Assembly (NCBI RefSeq): GCF_902762735.1 | Contig: NZ_CACWPP010000005.1 | Coordinates: 18,100-82,099 of the forward strand | Length of the DNA: 64,000 nt | Reading direction: 5' to 3' | Origin: an uncultured Ruminococcus sp. | GTDB lineage: Bacteria; Bacillota; Clostridia; Oscillospirales; Ruminococcaceae | Part shown: in pieces, positions 53,555-61,030 of the stretch | Layout of the letters: each line of letters opens with the position of its first letter | Numbering within the stretch: position 1 is the stretch's first letter | The notes under the pieces: model-generated | What the model was told of the DNA's origin: nothing | The model's database searches: none | Seen by the model: only the letters and a program-made list of their open reading frames with translations | Program-made: the position numbers and the translations under genes

Positions 53555-54193
53555 CTAAGCCTTCTTCTTAACGCTGTCGCAAATGGTCACTGTTCCGTTC
53601 TTAGGACCGGGGATAGCGCCCTTGATAGCGATAAGATTATTTTCTCCGTCTACCTTAACGACCGTCAGATTCTGTACAGTTACCTTAACGTTACCGTACT
53701 GACCAGGCATCTTCTTGCCCTTGTAGATCCTGGAAGGATCGGAGCAAGCGCCGTAGGAACCTGCATGTCTGTGTACAGGGCCTGTACCGTGAGTTTCCTT
53801 GAGTCTGTGGCCGTTGTAGCGCTTGATAGTGCCGCTGAAGCCGTGACCCTTGCTGGTGCCGCTGACATCAACAACGTCGCCCTCAGCGAATACTTCTGCC
53901 TTTACAATGTCGCCAACGTTCACGTTTGCTGCATCAGCCAGCTTGAACTCTTTCAGAGTTCTCTTCATTGCAACGTCAGCCTTTTTGAAGTGACCCTGGA
54001 GAGGCTTGTTCACTCTCTTGGCTCTGATCTCGCCATAGCCCAGCTGTACAGCCTCATAACCGTCGTGCTCGACAGTCTTTTTCTGAACAACTACGCAGGG
54101 ACCTGCTTCAACAACTGTTACAGGAACAACTTTTCCTGTCTCATCGAAGATCTGTGTCATACCGATCTTCTTACCGATGATTCCCTTCTGCAT
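53555..54193 (-). CDS. rplC: 50S ribosomal protein L3 (uL3)
   Basis: 212 aa. [20 protein letters not shown], the loop [20 protein letters not shown], and [20 protein letters not shown] with Gln after it (the methylated Gln region in E. coli). It starts 50S assembly. AAGGAGGAAAAATC precedes the ATG. A 96-base gap follows rpsJ. Confidence 0.97.
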   Translation of the reverse strand: MQKGIIGKKIGMTQIFDETGKVVPVTVVEAGPCVVVQKKTVEHDGYEAVQLGYGEIRAKRVNKPLQGHFKKADVAMKRTLKEFKLADAANVNVGDIVKAEVFAEGDVVDVSGTSKGHGFSGTIKRYNGHRLKETHGTGPVHRHAGSYGACSDPSRIYKGKKMPGQYGNVKVTVQNLTVVKVDGENNLIAIKGAIPGPKNGTVTICDSVKKKA

Positions 54194-54289
54194 GATTTTT
54201 CCTCCTTATGGTTATTGGTCGGAACTTTCCGACATGACCTAACGTTGACCTCGTTTTTTGAGACCCGCAAATTCGGTCTCATTTGGAGA

Positions 54290-54604
54290 TTACTTGACCT
54301 CCATAACGATGTTTACGCCGGCGGGAAGTTCAAGATTCTCAAGAGCGGTAACAGTTTCCTTGGTAGGTCTTATTACGTCTATAAGTCTCTTGTGAGTTCT
54401 CAGCTCAAACTGCTCACGGCTGTCCTTGTACTTGTGAACAGCTCTCAGTATCGTTACTACCTCTTTGTTGGTAGGCAGCGGGATAGGTCCTGAAACCTGT
54501 GCGCCTGAACGCTTTACCGCCTCAACGATCTTTGTAGCCGCGCTGTCAACAACAGCATGCTCATAGCCCTTGATCTTGATCCTCATCTTCTCATTGACTG
54601 CCAC
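54290..54604 (-). CDS. rpsJ: 30S ribosomal protein S10 (uS10)
   Basis: 104 aa from a GTG at 54604, which has AAGGAGGCG six bases upstream; the longer frame to 54745 runs through leader hairpins and is rejected. [40 protein letters not shown] and [18 protein letters not shown] are diagnostic. It is the first gene of the supercluster and follows a leader of about 455 nt with an attenuator-like terminator. Confidence 0.96.
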   Translation of the reverse strand: MAVNEKMRIKIKGYEHAVVDSAATKIVEAVKRSGAQVSGPIPLPTNKEVVTILRAVHKYKDSREQFELRTHKRLIDVIRPTKETVTALENLELPAGVNIVMEVK

Positions 54605-54651
54605 TTGAATCGCCTCCTTACAGCAATATAAAAATTGTTTTAGGGGCAAGG

Positions 54652-54756
54652 TACCGACGCCACATTGGGTAAGCATCGGTATAAGTCCGGAAGCCTCAGT
54701 CAATTGCACAAACGATCGACTGTTTTCCCTCAATCGCTTATGCAATTGACAGGCTT
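54652..54756 (-). promoter_or_regulatory. Structured part of the S10 leader next to rpsJ
   Basis: 54691-54756 folds into a long helix on the minus-strand RNA: AAGCCT/AGGCTT, then TCAATTGCATAAGCGATTGA against TCGATCGTTTGTGCAATTGA, 20 continuous pairs including G-U, with a loop GGGAAAACAG. 54652-54681 is a second stem, TACCGATGC / GCGTCGGTA. The perfect pairing with compensating wobbles suggests a functional RNA, possibly a ribosomal-protein leader. Confidence 0.7.
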
Positions 54757-54832
54757 GCAGGACTATCTGTTCTACCGACTGAAATTTAGAAATTTCAATC
54801 TACACTCTTCCGTGTGTTTCTCGCCCTCTCAA

Positions 54833-54867
54833 TAAAAAATCCCGAACACCGCCTAGCGGTCTCCGAG
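54833..54867 (-). terminator. Attenuator-like intrinsic terminator in the S10 leader
   Basis: On the minus strand CTCGGAGACCGC pairs with GCGGTGTTCGGG (one mismatch, two G-U) around TAG and runs into ATTTTTT. It is about 195 nt downstream of the S10 promoter and 229 nt upstream of rpsJ, so transcripts must read through it. No other gene needs it. Confidence 0.7.
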
Positions 54868-55066
54868 CTGAGAAGTAAAGCACGCAGTTACGCATTATGC
54901 CAAAGAACGCAGGATAACCCCACATCTTTCGCAAGAAACATAACACAAACAGTGCTTGGTATTACAGCCGCCCGGTTTAAAATCGGACATACTCCGCGGA
55001 AATTACCTGACATACCGCCAGCAACCTTCCGTTTCATCGCATATCTATTGCAGTCGTGCAAGTATT

Positions 55067-55095
55067 ATTATACACTATCTCTCCCGATTTTGCAA
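55067..55095 (-). promoter_or_regulatory. Promoter of the S10-spc-alpha supercluster
   Basis: Minus-strand TTGCAA (55090-55095) and TATAAT (55067-55072) are 17 bases apart. Transcription would begin near 55060. It is the only strong promoter seen upstream of rpsJ; between here and rpsJ no gene is supported. Confidence 0.8.
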
Positions 55096-55236
55096 GGGTT
55101 TTCGGAAATTTATCCGTCTGAGTTACGTAGAATTTTCAGCTTCCGTTTTACCTTTTTTTGTTTAGTATGTACAATTCTCTCTATTCACTGCATATATCAA
55201 GATGTCCTGCCCGACATCTTTCATTTTCTCGCAAAC

Positions 55237-55264
55237 AGTCCCGCCGACTTCTGCCGACGGGACT
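55237..55264 (-). terminator. Hairpin at the end of the XRE-membrane regulator gene
   Basis: AGTCCCGTCGGC pairs with GTCGGCGGGACT around AGAA, 20 bases after the stop at 55284. Only three T follow (GTTTGCG), so it is a weak terminator by rule. Confidence 0.5.
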
Positions 55265-55283
55265 ATACTATTATAATAGCATC

Positions 55284-55877
55284 TCACACCAGTTCCATCA
55301 CCAGTCTGACAATGCAGATGATACCGCTGACCGCACTGATGCCCGCCGCTGTCAGCAGACCGTTTCTGATGGAACGGCGGTTTTTCTGCTCCTTCTCTTT
55401 CTCGATGTCATCGAGCGTTTCGCCGTTCACGAAAGCCAGTATCTCCCGCTGAGTCTGAATATCGTTATCAGCCTTTATCGTTTCAAAACGATGGAAGGAA
55501 AGGAAAGTCAGCACCGCCAGACCGCCTGCCAGCACCGCACCGATGACCCTGCCGACTTCACCGCAGTTCTCGAATATCGCTGTCGTCAGCATCATGGCGA
55601 CAAGCCCCAGCACCCCGCACCATTGTGCAGTTTTCAGCGTTTTTGCGTCTTTTTCATTTACCGTCTTTTTCATAGTTTCTACATCTCCTTTGATAAGTTC
55701 GTCAAGGCTCACCCCGAACAAGCCGCTGAGTATCAGCAGGCTGTGAACATCGGGATAGCATTTTTCGTTCTCCCAGTTTGAGACTGTCTGTCTGCTGACG
55801 TAAGCCTTCTCAGCCAGCATCTCCTGTGACCACCCCTTTTCAGTCCTCAGTTTTCTGATAGTCTTACACAGTTCCAT
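55284..55877 (-). CDS. XRE-type regulator with C-terminal membrane helices
   Basis: 197 aa from the ATG at 55877, preceded by GGGGG seven bases upstream; the open frame to 55973 overlaps the promoter and is rejected. Residues 5-60 are an HTH of the XRE/Cro family (IRKLRTEKGWSQEMLAEKAY; VSRQTVSNWENEKCYPDVHS). Then come an acidic linker, transmembrane helices (about 85-100, 108-130) and one at the very end (about 170-195). Such membrane-tethered repressors often sense envelope or peptide signals; the target here is unknown. Confidence 0.82.
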   Translation of the reverse strand: MELCKTIRKLRTEKGWSQEMLAEKAYVSRQTVSNWENEKCYPDVHSLLILSGLFGVSLDELIKGDVETMKKTVNEKDAKTLKTAQWCGVLGLVAMMLTTAIFENCGEVGRVIGAVLAGGLAVLTFLSFHRFETIKADNDIQTQREILAFVNGETLDDIEKEKEQKNRRSIRNGLLTAAGISAVSGIICIVRLVMELV

Positions 55878-55944
55878 AAGGATGCCCCCTTTCTTTTGTG
55901 TGAACTCATCATAGCACACTACGCCGAAAATTTCCACCAAAACC

Positions 55945-55973
55945 ATTTTACAACCGTGGAAAATCGTTGTCAA
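55945..55973 (-). promoter_or_regulatory. Promoter of the XRE-membrane regulator
   Basis: Minus-strand TTGACA (55968-55973) and TAAAAT (55945-55950), 17-base spacing, about 68 bases upstream of the ATG. Confidence 0.78.
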
Positions 55974-56055
55974 ATCTCTTTGACACGCCCTGTCTGCGCG
56001 GTTTTACAGACTTTCCGCATGATACTATCATACCCCATACCGCATATTTTGTCAA

Positions 56056-56089
56056 CAAAAAAATCCGCCGCACCCGCAGGTACGGCGGA
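56056..56089 (-). terminator. Terminator of nifJ/por
   Basis: TCCGCCGTACC pairs with GGTGCGGCGGA (one G-U), followed on the minus strand by seven T. It is 21 bases past the stop codon. Confidence 0.9.
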
Positions 56090-56109
56090 AATTTATCTCA
56101 CTTTAAGGA

Positions 56110-59100
56110 TCACTTCTCCTCAGTGTTGTACAGCTTAGCATATCTCAGCAGATAGTCATATCTATCCTTTGCATTCTGCTCAGCCTTAGAGAACAGCTTC
56201 TCAGCTCTCTCAGGATTCTGTCTAGCCAGAGCGTTGTAACGAACTTCGCCCATGATGAACTCTCTGTAATCAGCAGAAGGAGCCTTGGAATCCAGAATGA
56301 ACGGGTTCTTGCCTGCTTCTTTCAGACGAGGATCATATCTGTACAGATGCCAGTAACCAGCCTGAACAGCCTTCTTCTCCTCAGTCTGAGCCAGCTTCAT
56401 GCCGCCCTTGATACCATGGTTGATGCAAGGTGCATAACCGATGATGATGGAAGGACCGTGATAGCTCTCAGCCTCGCTGATAGCCTTCAGGCACTGGTTC
56501 ATGTCTGCGCCCATCGCAACGTGTGCAACGTAAACGTAGCCATAGCTCATAGCTATACCAGCCAGATCCTTCTTCTTAACTTCCTTACCAGCCGCAGCGA
56601 ACTGTGCGATAGCACCGGTAGGAGTAGACTTGGAGGACTGTCCGCCTGTGTTGGAGTAAACCTCAGTATCGAATACGAAGATGTTAACGTCCTCGCCCGA
56701 TGCCAGTACGTGGTCAACGCCCGAGAAGCCTATATCATAAGCCCAGCCGTCGCCGCCGAATATCCACATGGACTTCTTAGCCAGATAATCTGCGTCCTTC
56801 AGGATCTCGTCAGCAGCCGCGCTCTTGGACTTCTTCAGTGCAGCGATCAGTTCAGCGGTAGCAGCCTTGTTAGCAGCACCGTCATCAACTGTGCCGAGGT
56901 AAGCCTCAGCAGCTTCCTTAACGCCAGCAGCCTTAGTAGTCTTGCTCAGCTCCAGAACCTTAGCGATAGTTCTGTTTCTGATGGTGGACTGTGCCAGGAA
57001 CATACCGTAACCGTACTCAGCGTTATCCTCGAACAGGGAGTTAGCCCAAGCAGGACCCTTGCCTTCCTTGTTGGTGGTGTAAGGAGTAGAAGGTGCAGAA
57101 CCGCCCCAGATGGACGAGCAGCCTGTTGCGTTAGCGATGTACATTCTGTCGCCGAACAGCTGAGTTATCAGCTTAGCATAAGGAGTCTCGCCGCAGCCTG
57201 CGCAAGCGCCCGAGAATTCCAGCAGAGGCTGCTTGAACTGCGAGCCCTTAACTGTGGTCTCCTTGAACTTCTCGTGTACCTCAGGCTTATCAGCCAGAGT
57301 AAGAGCATAGTTGAATACTTCCTGCTCAGCCAGCTGGCTCTCCAGAGGCATCATGTTCAGAGCCTTGTTGCCCTTCTTGCCCGGGCATACGTTTACGCAG
57401 GAACCGCAGCCTGTGCAGTCCAGTGCAGACATAGTCATAACGAAGTTGTAACCAGCCATGCCATTTACAGGAACAGCCTTCTCCTTAGCAAGCGCAGGAG
57501 CTTTAGCCAGCTCATCATCAGTCATTATAACAGGTCTGATGACAGCGTGAGGACATACGTAGGAGCAGAAGTTACACTGTATGCAGTTCTCACCGTTCCA
57601 AGCAGGAACATCAACTGCGATACCTCTCTTCTCGAATGCAGCAGAACCCTGTGGGAATACGCCGTCAGCCATATCCTTGAATGTGGATACAGGCAGTGAG
57701 TTACCCTCCTGAGCGTTGCAAGGTATCTGGATATTGTTAACGAAGTCGCGCAGAGTCTTGTTCTTCTCCTGCTTCTCGGTAACCTTAGGCATACCCATCT
57801 CGGTATCCTTAGCATTCTTCCAGCTTTCAGGTACCTTTACCTCAACTACCTGCTGGTAGCCTGCGTCGATAGCATCGTGGTTCATCTTAACGATAGCTTC
57901 GCCCTTCTTGGAGTAAGAAGCAGTTGCAGCGTCCTTCATGTACTTGATAGCGTCTTCCATAGGAATGATGCCTGACAGTTTGAAGAATGCAGACTGGAGT
58001 ACAGTGTTGATCCTGTTGCCCAGACCGATCTCCTTACCGATCTTAACGCCGTTGATGGTGTAGAACTTGATGTTGTTCTGAGCGATATATCTCTTTACCT
58101 GACCAGGCAGATGCTTTTCGAGATCAGCCTCGTCCCACTGGCAGTTGAGCAGGAATGTTCCGCCCGGCTTGATGTCGTTAACGATGTTGTACTTGTTGAT
58201 GTACGACTCGTTGTGACATGCTACGAAGTCAGCCTGATTGATGAGGTAGGTGGACTTGATAGGAGTTTTACCAAATCTCAGGTGGGAAACGGTAACGCCG
58301 CCCGACTTCTTGGAGTCATATGCGAAGTATGCCTGTGCGAACAGGTCGGTGTGGTCGCCTATGATCTTGATGGAGTTCTTGTTAGCACCAACAGTACCGT
58401 CAGCACCAAGACCCCAGAACTTACATGCAGTTGTGCCTGCGGGTGCAGAGTCCAGCTTGCCCTCGGTCTCCAGTGACAGGTTGGTAACATCATCTACGAT
58501 GCCCAGAGTGAAGCGAGGCTTGTAGTTCTCCTTCCAGCTTGCGTTCCAGTAAACAGCCTTGATCTGGTCGGGTGTGGTATCCTTTGAACCCAGACCGTAT
58601 CTGCCGCTTGCAACAGGTATATCGTGGAACTGAGTGCCCTTCAGTGCAGCAACAACGTCAAGATACAGAGGCTCGCCCAGAGAACCGGGTTCCTTTGTTC
58701 TGTCAAGAACAGTGATCTGCTCAGCAGTTGCAGGTATAGCAGCAACCAGTCTGTCAGCTGCGAAAGGTCTGTACAGTCTAACCTTAACGAGGCCCAGCTT
58801 TGTGCCCTCGTTAGCGTTCAGGTAGTCGATGGTCTCTTCGATAGTATCGCATACAGAACCCATAGCGATGATTACATGGTCAGCATCCTCAGCGCCGTAG
58901 TAGTTGAACAGCTTGTAATCAGTGCCTATCTTAGCATTTACCTTGTTCATGTAGTCCTCAACGATGCCGGGAACTGCATCATAGTAAGGATTGCATGCTT
59001 CTCTTGCCTGGAAGAAGATGTCAGGGTTCTGAGCAGTACCCTTCAGTACAGGATGCTCAGGATTCAGTGCGTTCTTTCTGAATTCCTCGATCTTCTCGAA

Positions 59101-59688
59101 GTTGGTCATCTCTCTTACATCTTCAATATCCCATGTCTCGATCTTCTGGATCTCGTGAGAAGTACGGAAGCCGTCGAAGAAGTGCAGGAAAGGAACTCTG
59201 CTCTCGATGGTGGACAGGTGAGCAACAGTACCCAGGTCCATAACTTCCTGTACGTTGGAAGAGCAAAGCATAGCGAAACCTGTCTGACGACATGCGTAAA
59301 TATCAGAGTGGTCGCCGAAGATGTTCAGTGCGTGCGAAGCTACGCATCTTGCAGAAACGTGGATAACGCAGGGCAGCAGCTCGCCGGCGATCTTGTACAT
59401 ATTAGGGATCATCAGCAGCAGACCCTGAGAAGCGGTGTAGGTGGTGGTCAGCGCACCTGCACTCAGCGAACCGTGAACTGTACCGGAAGCACCTGCCTCC
59501 GACTGCATCTCAGCAACCTTTACAGGTGTGCCGAACAGGTTCTTCTGACCCTTTGCAGACCACTGGTCTGTTACCTCTGCCATTACAGAGGAAGGGGTGA
59601 TTGGGTAGATAGCAGCGACTTCTGTGAAGGGATAGGAAGCCCAGGCAGCAGCGTTGTTACCGTCCATGGTTTTCATTTTTCTTGCCAT
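56110..59688 (-). CDS. nifJ: Pyruvate:ferredoxin (flavodoxin) oxidoreductase, single-chain
   Basis: 1192 aa, the single-chain dimer type. N-terminal pyruvate domain (AAAWASYPFTEVAAIYPITP), gamma domain near 430-630, a 2x[4Fe-4S] ferredoxin domain (CIQCNFCSYVCPHA; CTGCGSCVNVCPGKKG), a third cluster site (GACAGCGETPYAKL), and the TPP pocket (GDGWAYDIGFSGVDHVLASG; DTEVYSNTGGQSSKSTPTGA). It makes acetyl-CoA, CO2 and reduced ferredoxin from pyruvate, the key step of fermentative energy metabolism. AAGGATG lies before the ATG. It has its own promoter. Confidence 0.97.
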   Translation of the reverse strand: MARKMKTMDGNNAAAWASYPFTEVAAIYPITPSSVMAEVTDQWSAKGQKNLFGTPVKVAEMQSEAGASGTVHGSLSAGALTTTYTASQGLLLMIPNMYKIAGELLPCVIHVSARCVASHALNIFGDHSDIYACRQTGFAMLCSSNVQEVMDLGTVAHLSTIESRVPFLHFFDGFRTSHEIQKIETWDIEDVREMTNFEKIEEFRKNALNPEHPVLKGTAQNPDIFFQAREACNPYYDAVPGIVEDYMNKVNAKIGTDYKLFNYYGAEDADHVIIAMGSVCDTIEETIDYLNANEGTKLGLVKVRLYRPFAADRLVAAIPATAEQITVLDRTKEPGSLGEPLYLDVVAALKGTQFHDIPVASGRYGLGSKDTTPDQIKAVYWNASWKENYKPRFTLGIVDDVTNLSLETEGKLDSAPAGTTACKFWGLGADGTVGANKNSIKIIGDHTDLFAQAYFAYDSKKSGGVTVSHLRFGKTPIKSTYLINQADFVACHNESYINKYNIVNDIKPGGTFLLNCQWDEADLEKHLPGQVKRYIAQNNIKFYTINGVKIGKEIGLGNRINTVLQSAFFKLSGIIPMEDAIKYMKDAATASYSKKGEAIVKMNHDAIDAGYQQVVEVKVPESWKNAKDTEMGMPKVTEKQEKNKTLRDFVNNIQIPCNAQEGNSLPVSTFKDMADGVFPQGSAAFEKRGIAVDVPAWNGENCIQCNFCSYVCPHAVIRPVIMTDDELAKAPALAKEKAVPVNGMAGYNFVMTMSALDCTGCGSCVNVCPGKKGNKALNMMPLESQLAEQEVFNYALTLADKPEVHEKFKETTVKGSQFKQPLLEFSGACAGCGETPYAKLITQLFGDRMYIANATGCSSIWGGSAPSTPYTTNKEGKGPAWANSLFEDNAEYGYGMFLAQSTIRNRTIAKVLELSKTTKAAGVKEAAEAYLGTVDDGAANKAATAELIAALKKSKSAAADEILKDADYLAKKSMWIFGGDGWAYDIGFSGVDHVLASGEDVNIFVFDTEVYSNTGGQSSKSTPTGAIAQFAAAGKEVKKKDLAGIAMSYGYVYVAHVAMGADMNQCLKAISEAESYHGPSIIIGYAPCINHGIKGGMKLAQTEEKKAVQAGYWHLYRYDPRLKEAGKNPFILDSKAPSADYREFIMGEVRYNALARQNPERAEKLFSKAEQNAKDRYDYLLRYAKLYNTEEK

Positions 59689-59849
59689 TTAAACGATCAT
59701 CCTTTCTACGGGCGGTCTTGCCCGACATCATTTGAGAAACGAACTCTCAAAGCTCGGCGGGAAAGTTAGCAAAAAGAAACTTATGAACTACAAATTTCTT
59801 AGCCATATTTTAGCCATTTTTACCAAACAGTACCCGCTTTAACTCTTAT

Positions 59850-59878
59850 AGTATACCACTTTTTTTTTAGTTTGTAAA
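59850..59878 (-). promoter_or_regulatory. Promoter of nifJ/por
   Basis: Minus-strand TTTACA (59873-59878) and TATACT (59850-59855), 17-base spacing with an A-tract inside, giving a leader of about 155 nt. Confidence 0.75.
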
Positions 59879-59941
59879 GAGCTTTTTCCGTTTTTTTTAC
59901 TGTATAGGGCACTTTTTTAGCATATATTTTTGTGTAAAATA

Positions 59942-59957
59942 GTTAGTGTACACTAAC
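59942..59957. promoter_or_regulatory. Perfect 16-bp palindrome upstream of nifJ
   Basis: GTTAGTGTACACTAAC reads the same on both strands and lies 64-79 bases upstream of the nifJ -35, between nifJ and the small XRE gene. Its core is close to the TAATGTA..TACATTA palindrome at 60326-60341, so one protein may bind both sites. Confidence 0.5.
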
Positions 59958-60027
59958 CTAACATATCTATTTATACTTCACAGCGCAATAAATGGTAAGA
60001 AAATATCCCCGCTCAGCGAACGGGGAA

Positions 60028-60243
60028 CTATCTTCTTGGTTCAGGCACATCAGTCAGCCCGACAATATAATCAATGCTCACGCCATAGTACTTCGCCAGC
60101 GTTATGACCCGATGGAGCGGTATCTCTCTTATACCTTTTTCATATTCGCTGTAAACCTGCTGGGTAGTCTGCAACATCTCAGCGACCTCACGCTGTTTCA
60201 GGTCATGGTCTTCTCTCAGGTCACGCAGTCTGCGGTAGTACAT
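60028..60243 (-). CDS. Small XRE-family DNA-binding protein
   Basis: 71 aa, a bare HTH: RRLRDLREDHDLKQREVAEM followed by LQTTQQVYSEYEKGIREIPL and YGVSIDYIVGLTD. Such proteins act as Cro/CI-like repressors. GAGAGGATAGCCGCC precedes the ATG. An extended -10 (TGTTATAAT, 60274-60282 on the minus strand) faces a divergent consensus promoter with nested palindromes, suggesting control of the genes at 60391-60829. It is located upstream of nifJ in the same direction. Confidence 0.85.
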   Translation of the reverse strand: MYYRRLRDLREDHDLKQREVAEMLQTTQQVYSEYEKGIREIPLHRVITLAKYYGVSIDYIVGLTDVPEPRR

Positions 60244-60273
60244 GGCGGCTATCCTCTCTGTGCTTTTTGAAAA

Positions 60274-60282
60274 TATTATAAC
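60274..60282 (-). promoter_or_regulatory. Extended -10 promoter for the small XRE gene
   Basis: Minus-strand TGTTATAAT (TGn TATAAT), no clear -35, about 31 bases before the start codon. Confidence 0.5.
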
Positions 60283-60300
60283 ACTTTTTCACAAAAACAC

Positions 60301-60329
60301 TTGACTTTACATGATATTTCGTGTATAAT
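60301..60329 (+). promoter_or_regulatory. Consensus promoter of the small membrane-protein genes
   Basis: TTGACT (60301-60306) and TATAAT (60324-60329) with 17-base spacing, directed away from the XRE gene. Confidence 0.85.
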
Positions 60330-60351
60330 GTAGATACATTAAATATCATGT
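60309..60351. promoter_or_regulatory. Nested palindromic operator over the promoter
   Basis: Outer arms ACATGATATTT (60309-60319) and AAATATCATGT (60341-60351) are perfect complements; inner arms TAATGTA (60326-60332) and TACATTA (60335-60341) also are. They cover the spacer, the -10 and the start site, so binding would block transcription. The adjacent XRE protein is the obvious candidate repressor (inference). Confidence 0.65.
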
Positions 60352-60390
60352 ATCAGCACCATACTATTTTTTCAGGGGGGTGATATTATT

Positions 60391-60522
60391 ATGGTTGTTA
60401 TTTTTTTCAGCGCTGAATTTATTTGTGCAATAATATTATTGATTTTGCTTATTATTGGAAATGTCGCTGCTGCGCTCGGAACTATCATGTCAGTTTTGTC
60501 GTGGATCATAGCAATCGGATAA
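60391..60522 (+). CDS. Tiny hydrophobic membrane peptide
   Basis: 43 aa, read by eye: it starts MVVIFFSAEFICAIILLILL and ends SVLSWIIAIG. Almost wholly hydrophobic with two possible helices and only one charged residue (Glu9). GGGGGGTGAT precedes the ATG at a good distance. It is under the palindrome-controlled promoter. It may be complete, or the first part of a gene broken by a frameshift, because another hydrophobic frame opens at its end. No family recognised. Confidence 0.55.
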   Translation: MVVIFFSAEFICAIILLILLIIGNVAAALGTIMSVLSWIIAIG

Positions 60523-60829
60523 CATCATCGCAACATTAGATAGCGGCACAGCGATTATAAGCGGGCTGTCTTATATAGCACGGTCGGTTCCGATCATTTT
60601 GCTTTCCAATCATTTAATTGCAGAACTTGGAGTTTGGAAAGAACCTACCGGTATTATTAGTTCTATTTTTTCAGGCATAGGCTTTATTCTTTTGGGCTGT
60701 CTGTTTTTTGGAATATCTTTAGGTTCGATGACACTAAGCAGTTATTTGCATGAATTATCAAGAGACAGTATAGGCGGAGTATTATTTTCTTGTATACTTT
60801 CAATTGCACTATTGGTCTTTATTTTTTAG
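60512..60829 (+). pseudogene. Hydrophobic frame following the tiny peptide, probable frameshifted gene part
   Basis: About 105 codons are open from 60512 to the stop at 60829, overlapping the peptide gene by 11 bases in another frame. There is no ATG near its beginning; a TTG occurs at 60599. The product contains four hydrophobic segments (SGLSYIARSVPIILL; GIISSIFSGIGFILLGCLFF; GGVLFSCILSIALLVFIF). Joined to the 43-aa frame it would make a multi-helix membrane protein of about 147 aa. A single indel, a sequencing error or programmed shifting could explain it. A family B MITE begins two bases after the stop. Confidence 0.45.
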
Positions 60830-60830
60830 C

Positions 60831-60928
60831 TCCCAATTTTGACGTGTATTGCTGATGATACAAAATGGCTGTTCTTTCGTATTGTTCCCCCGCCTTCGGC
60901 GGGGGAACAATACACAACCAAATTGGGA
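60831..60928. mobile_element. MITE-like element family B, complete copy
   Basis: 98 bp, TCCCAATTTTGACGTGTATTG...CACAACCAAATTGGGA, with the GTATTGTTCCCCCGCC / GGCGGGGGAACAATAC hairpin. It differs from the copy at 32781-32878 by only a few bases and sits directly after the stop of the broken membrane gene. Confidence 0.75.
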
Positions 60929-60950
60929 TTTTTTAATTATCATGCTAATA

Positions 60951-60982
60951 AAAAACAATCCCCCCGCCGACGCGAGGGGATA
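60951..60982 (-). terminator. Terminator of the GH74 gene
   Basis: ATCCCCTCGC pairs imperfectly with GGCGGGGGGAT, followed on the minus strand by TGTTTTTTA; about 45 bases past the stop at 61027. Confidence 0.75.
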
Positions 60983-60996
60983 TTCTTATACCCAAA

Positions 60997-61030
60997 AATT
61001 ATGAATTATGAATTATAAATTATGAATTAT
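60997..61030. repeat. AATTCAT-type heptamer run at the GH74 stop
   Basis: ATGAATT units in tandem (reverse of AATTCAT) cover the end of the GH74 gene; the stop codon TAA itself lies in the run, suggesting the repeat has expanded to the edge of the gene. Confidence 0.65.

Noticed and set aside
54605-54745. 47-codon N-terminal extension of S10
   Set aside because: It crosses the leader hairpins; the GTG at 54604 with AAGGAGGCG gives the normal S10 length.
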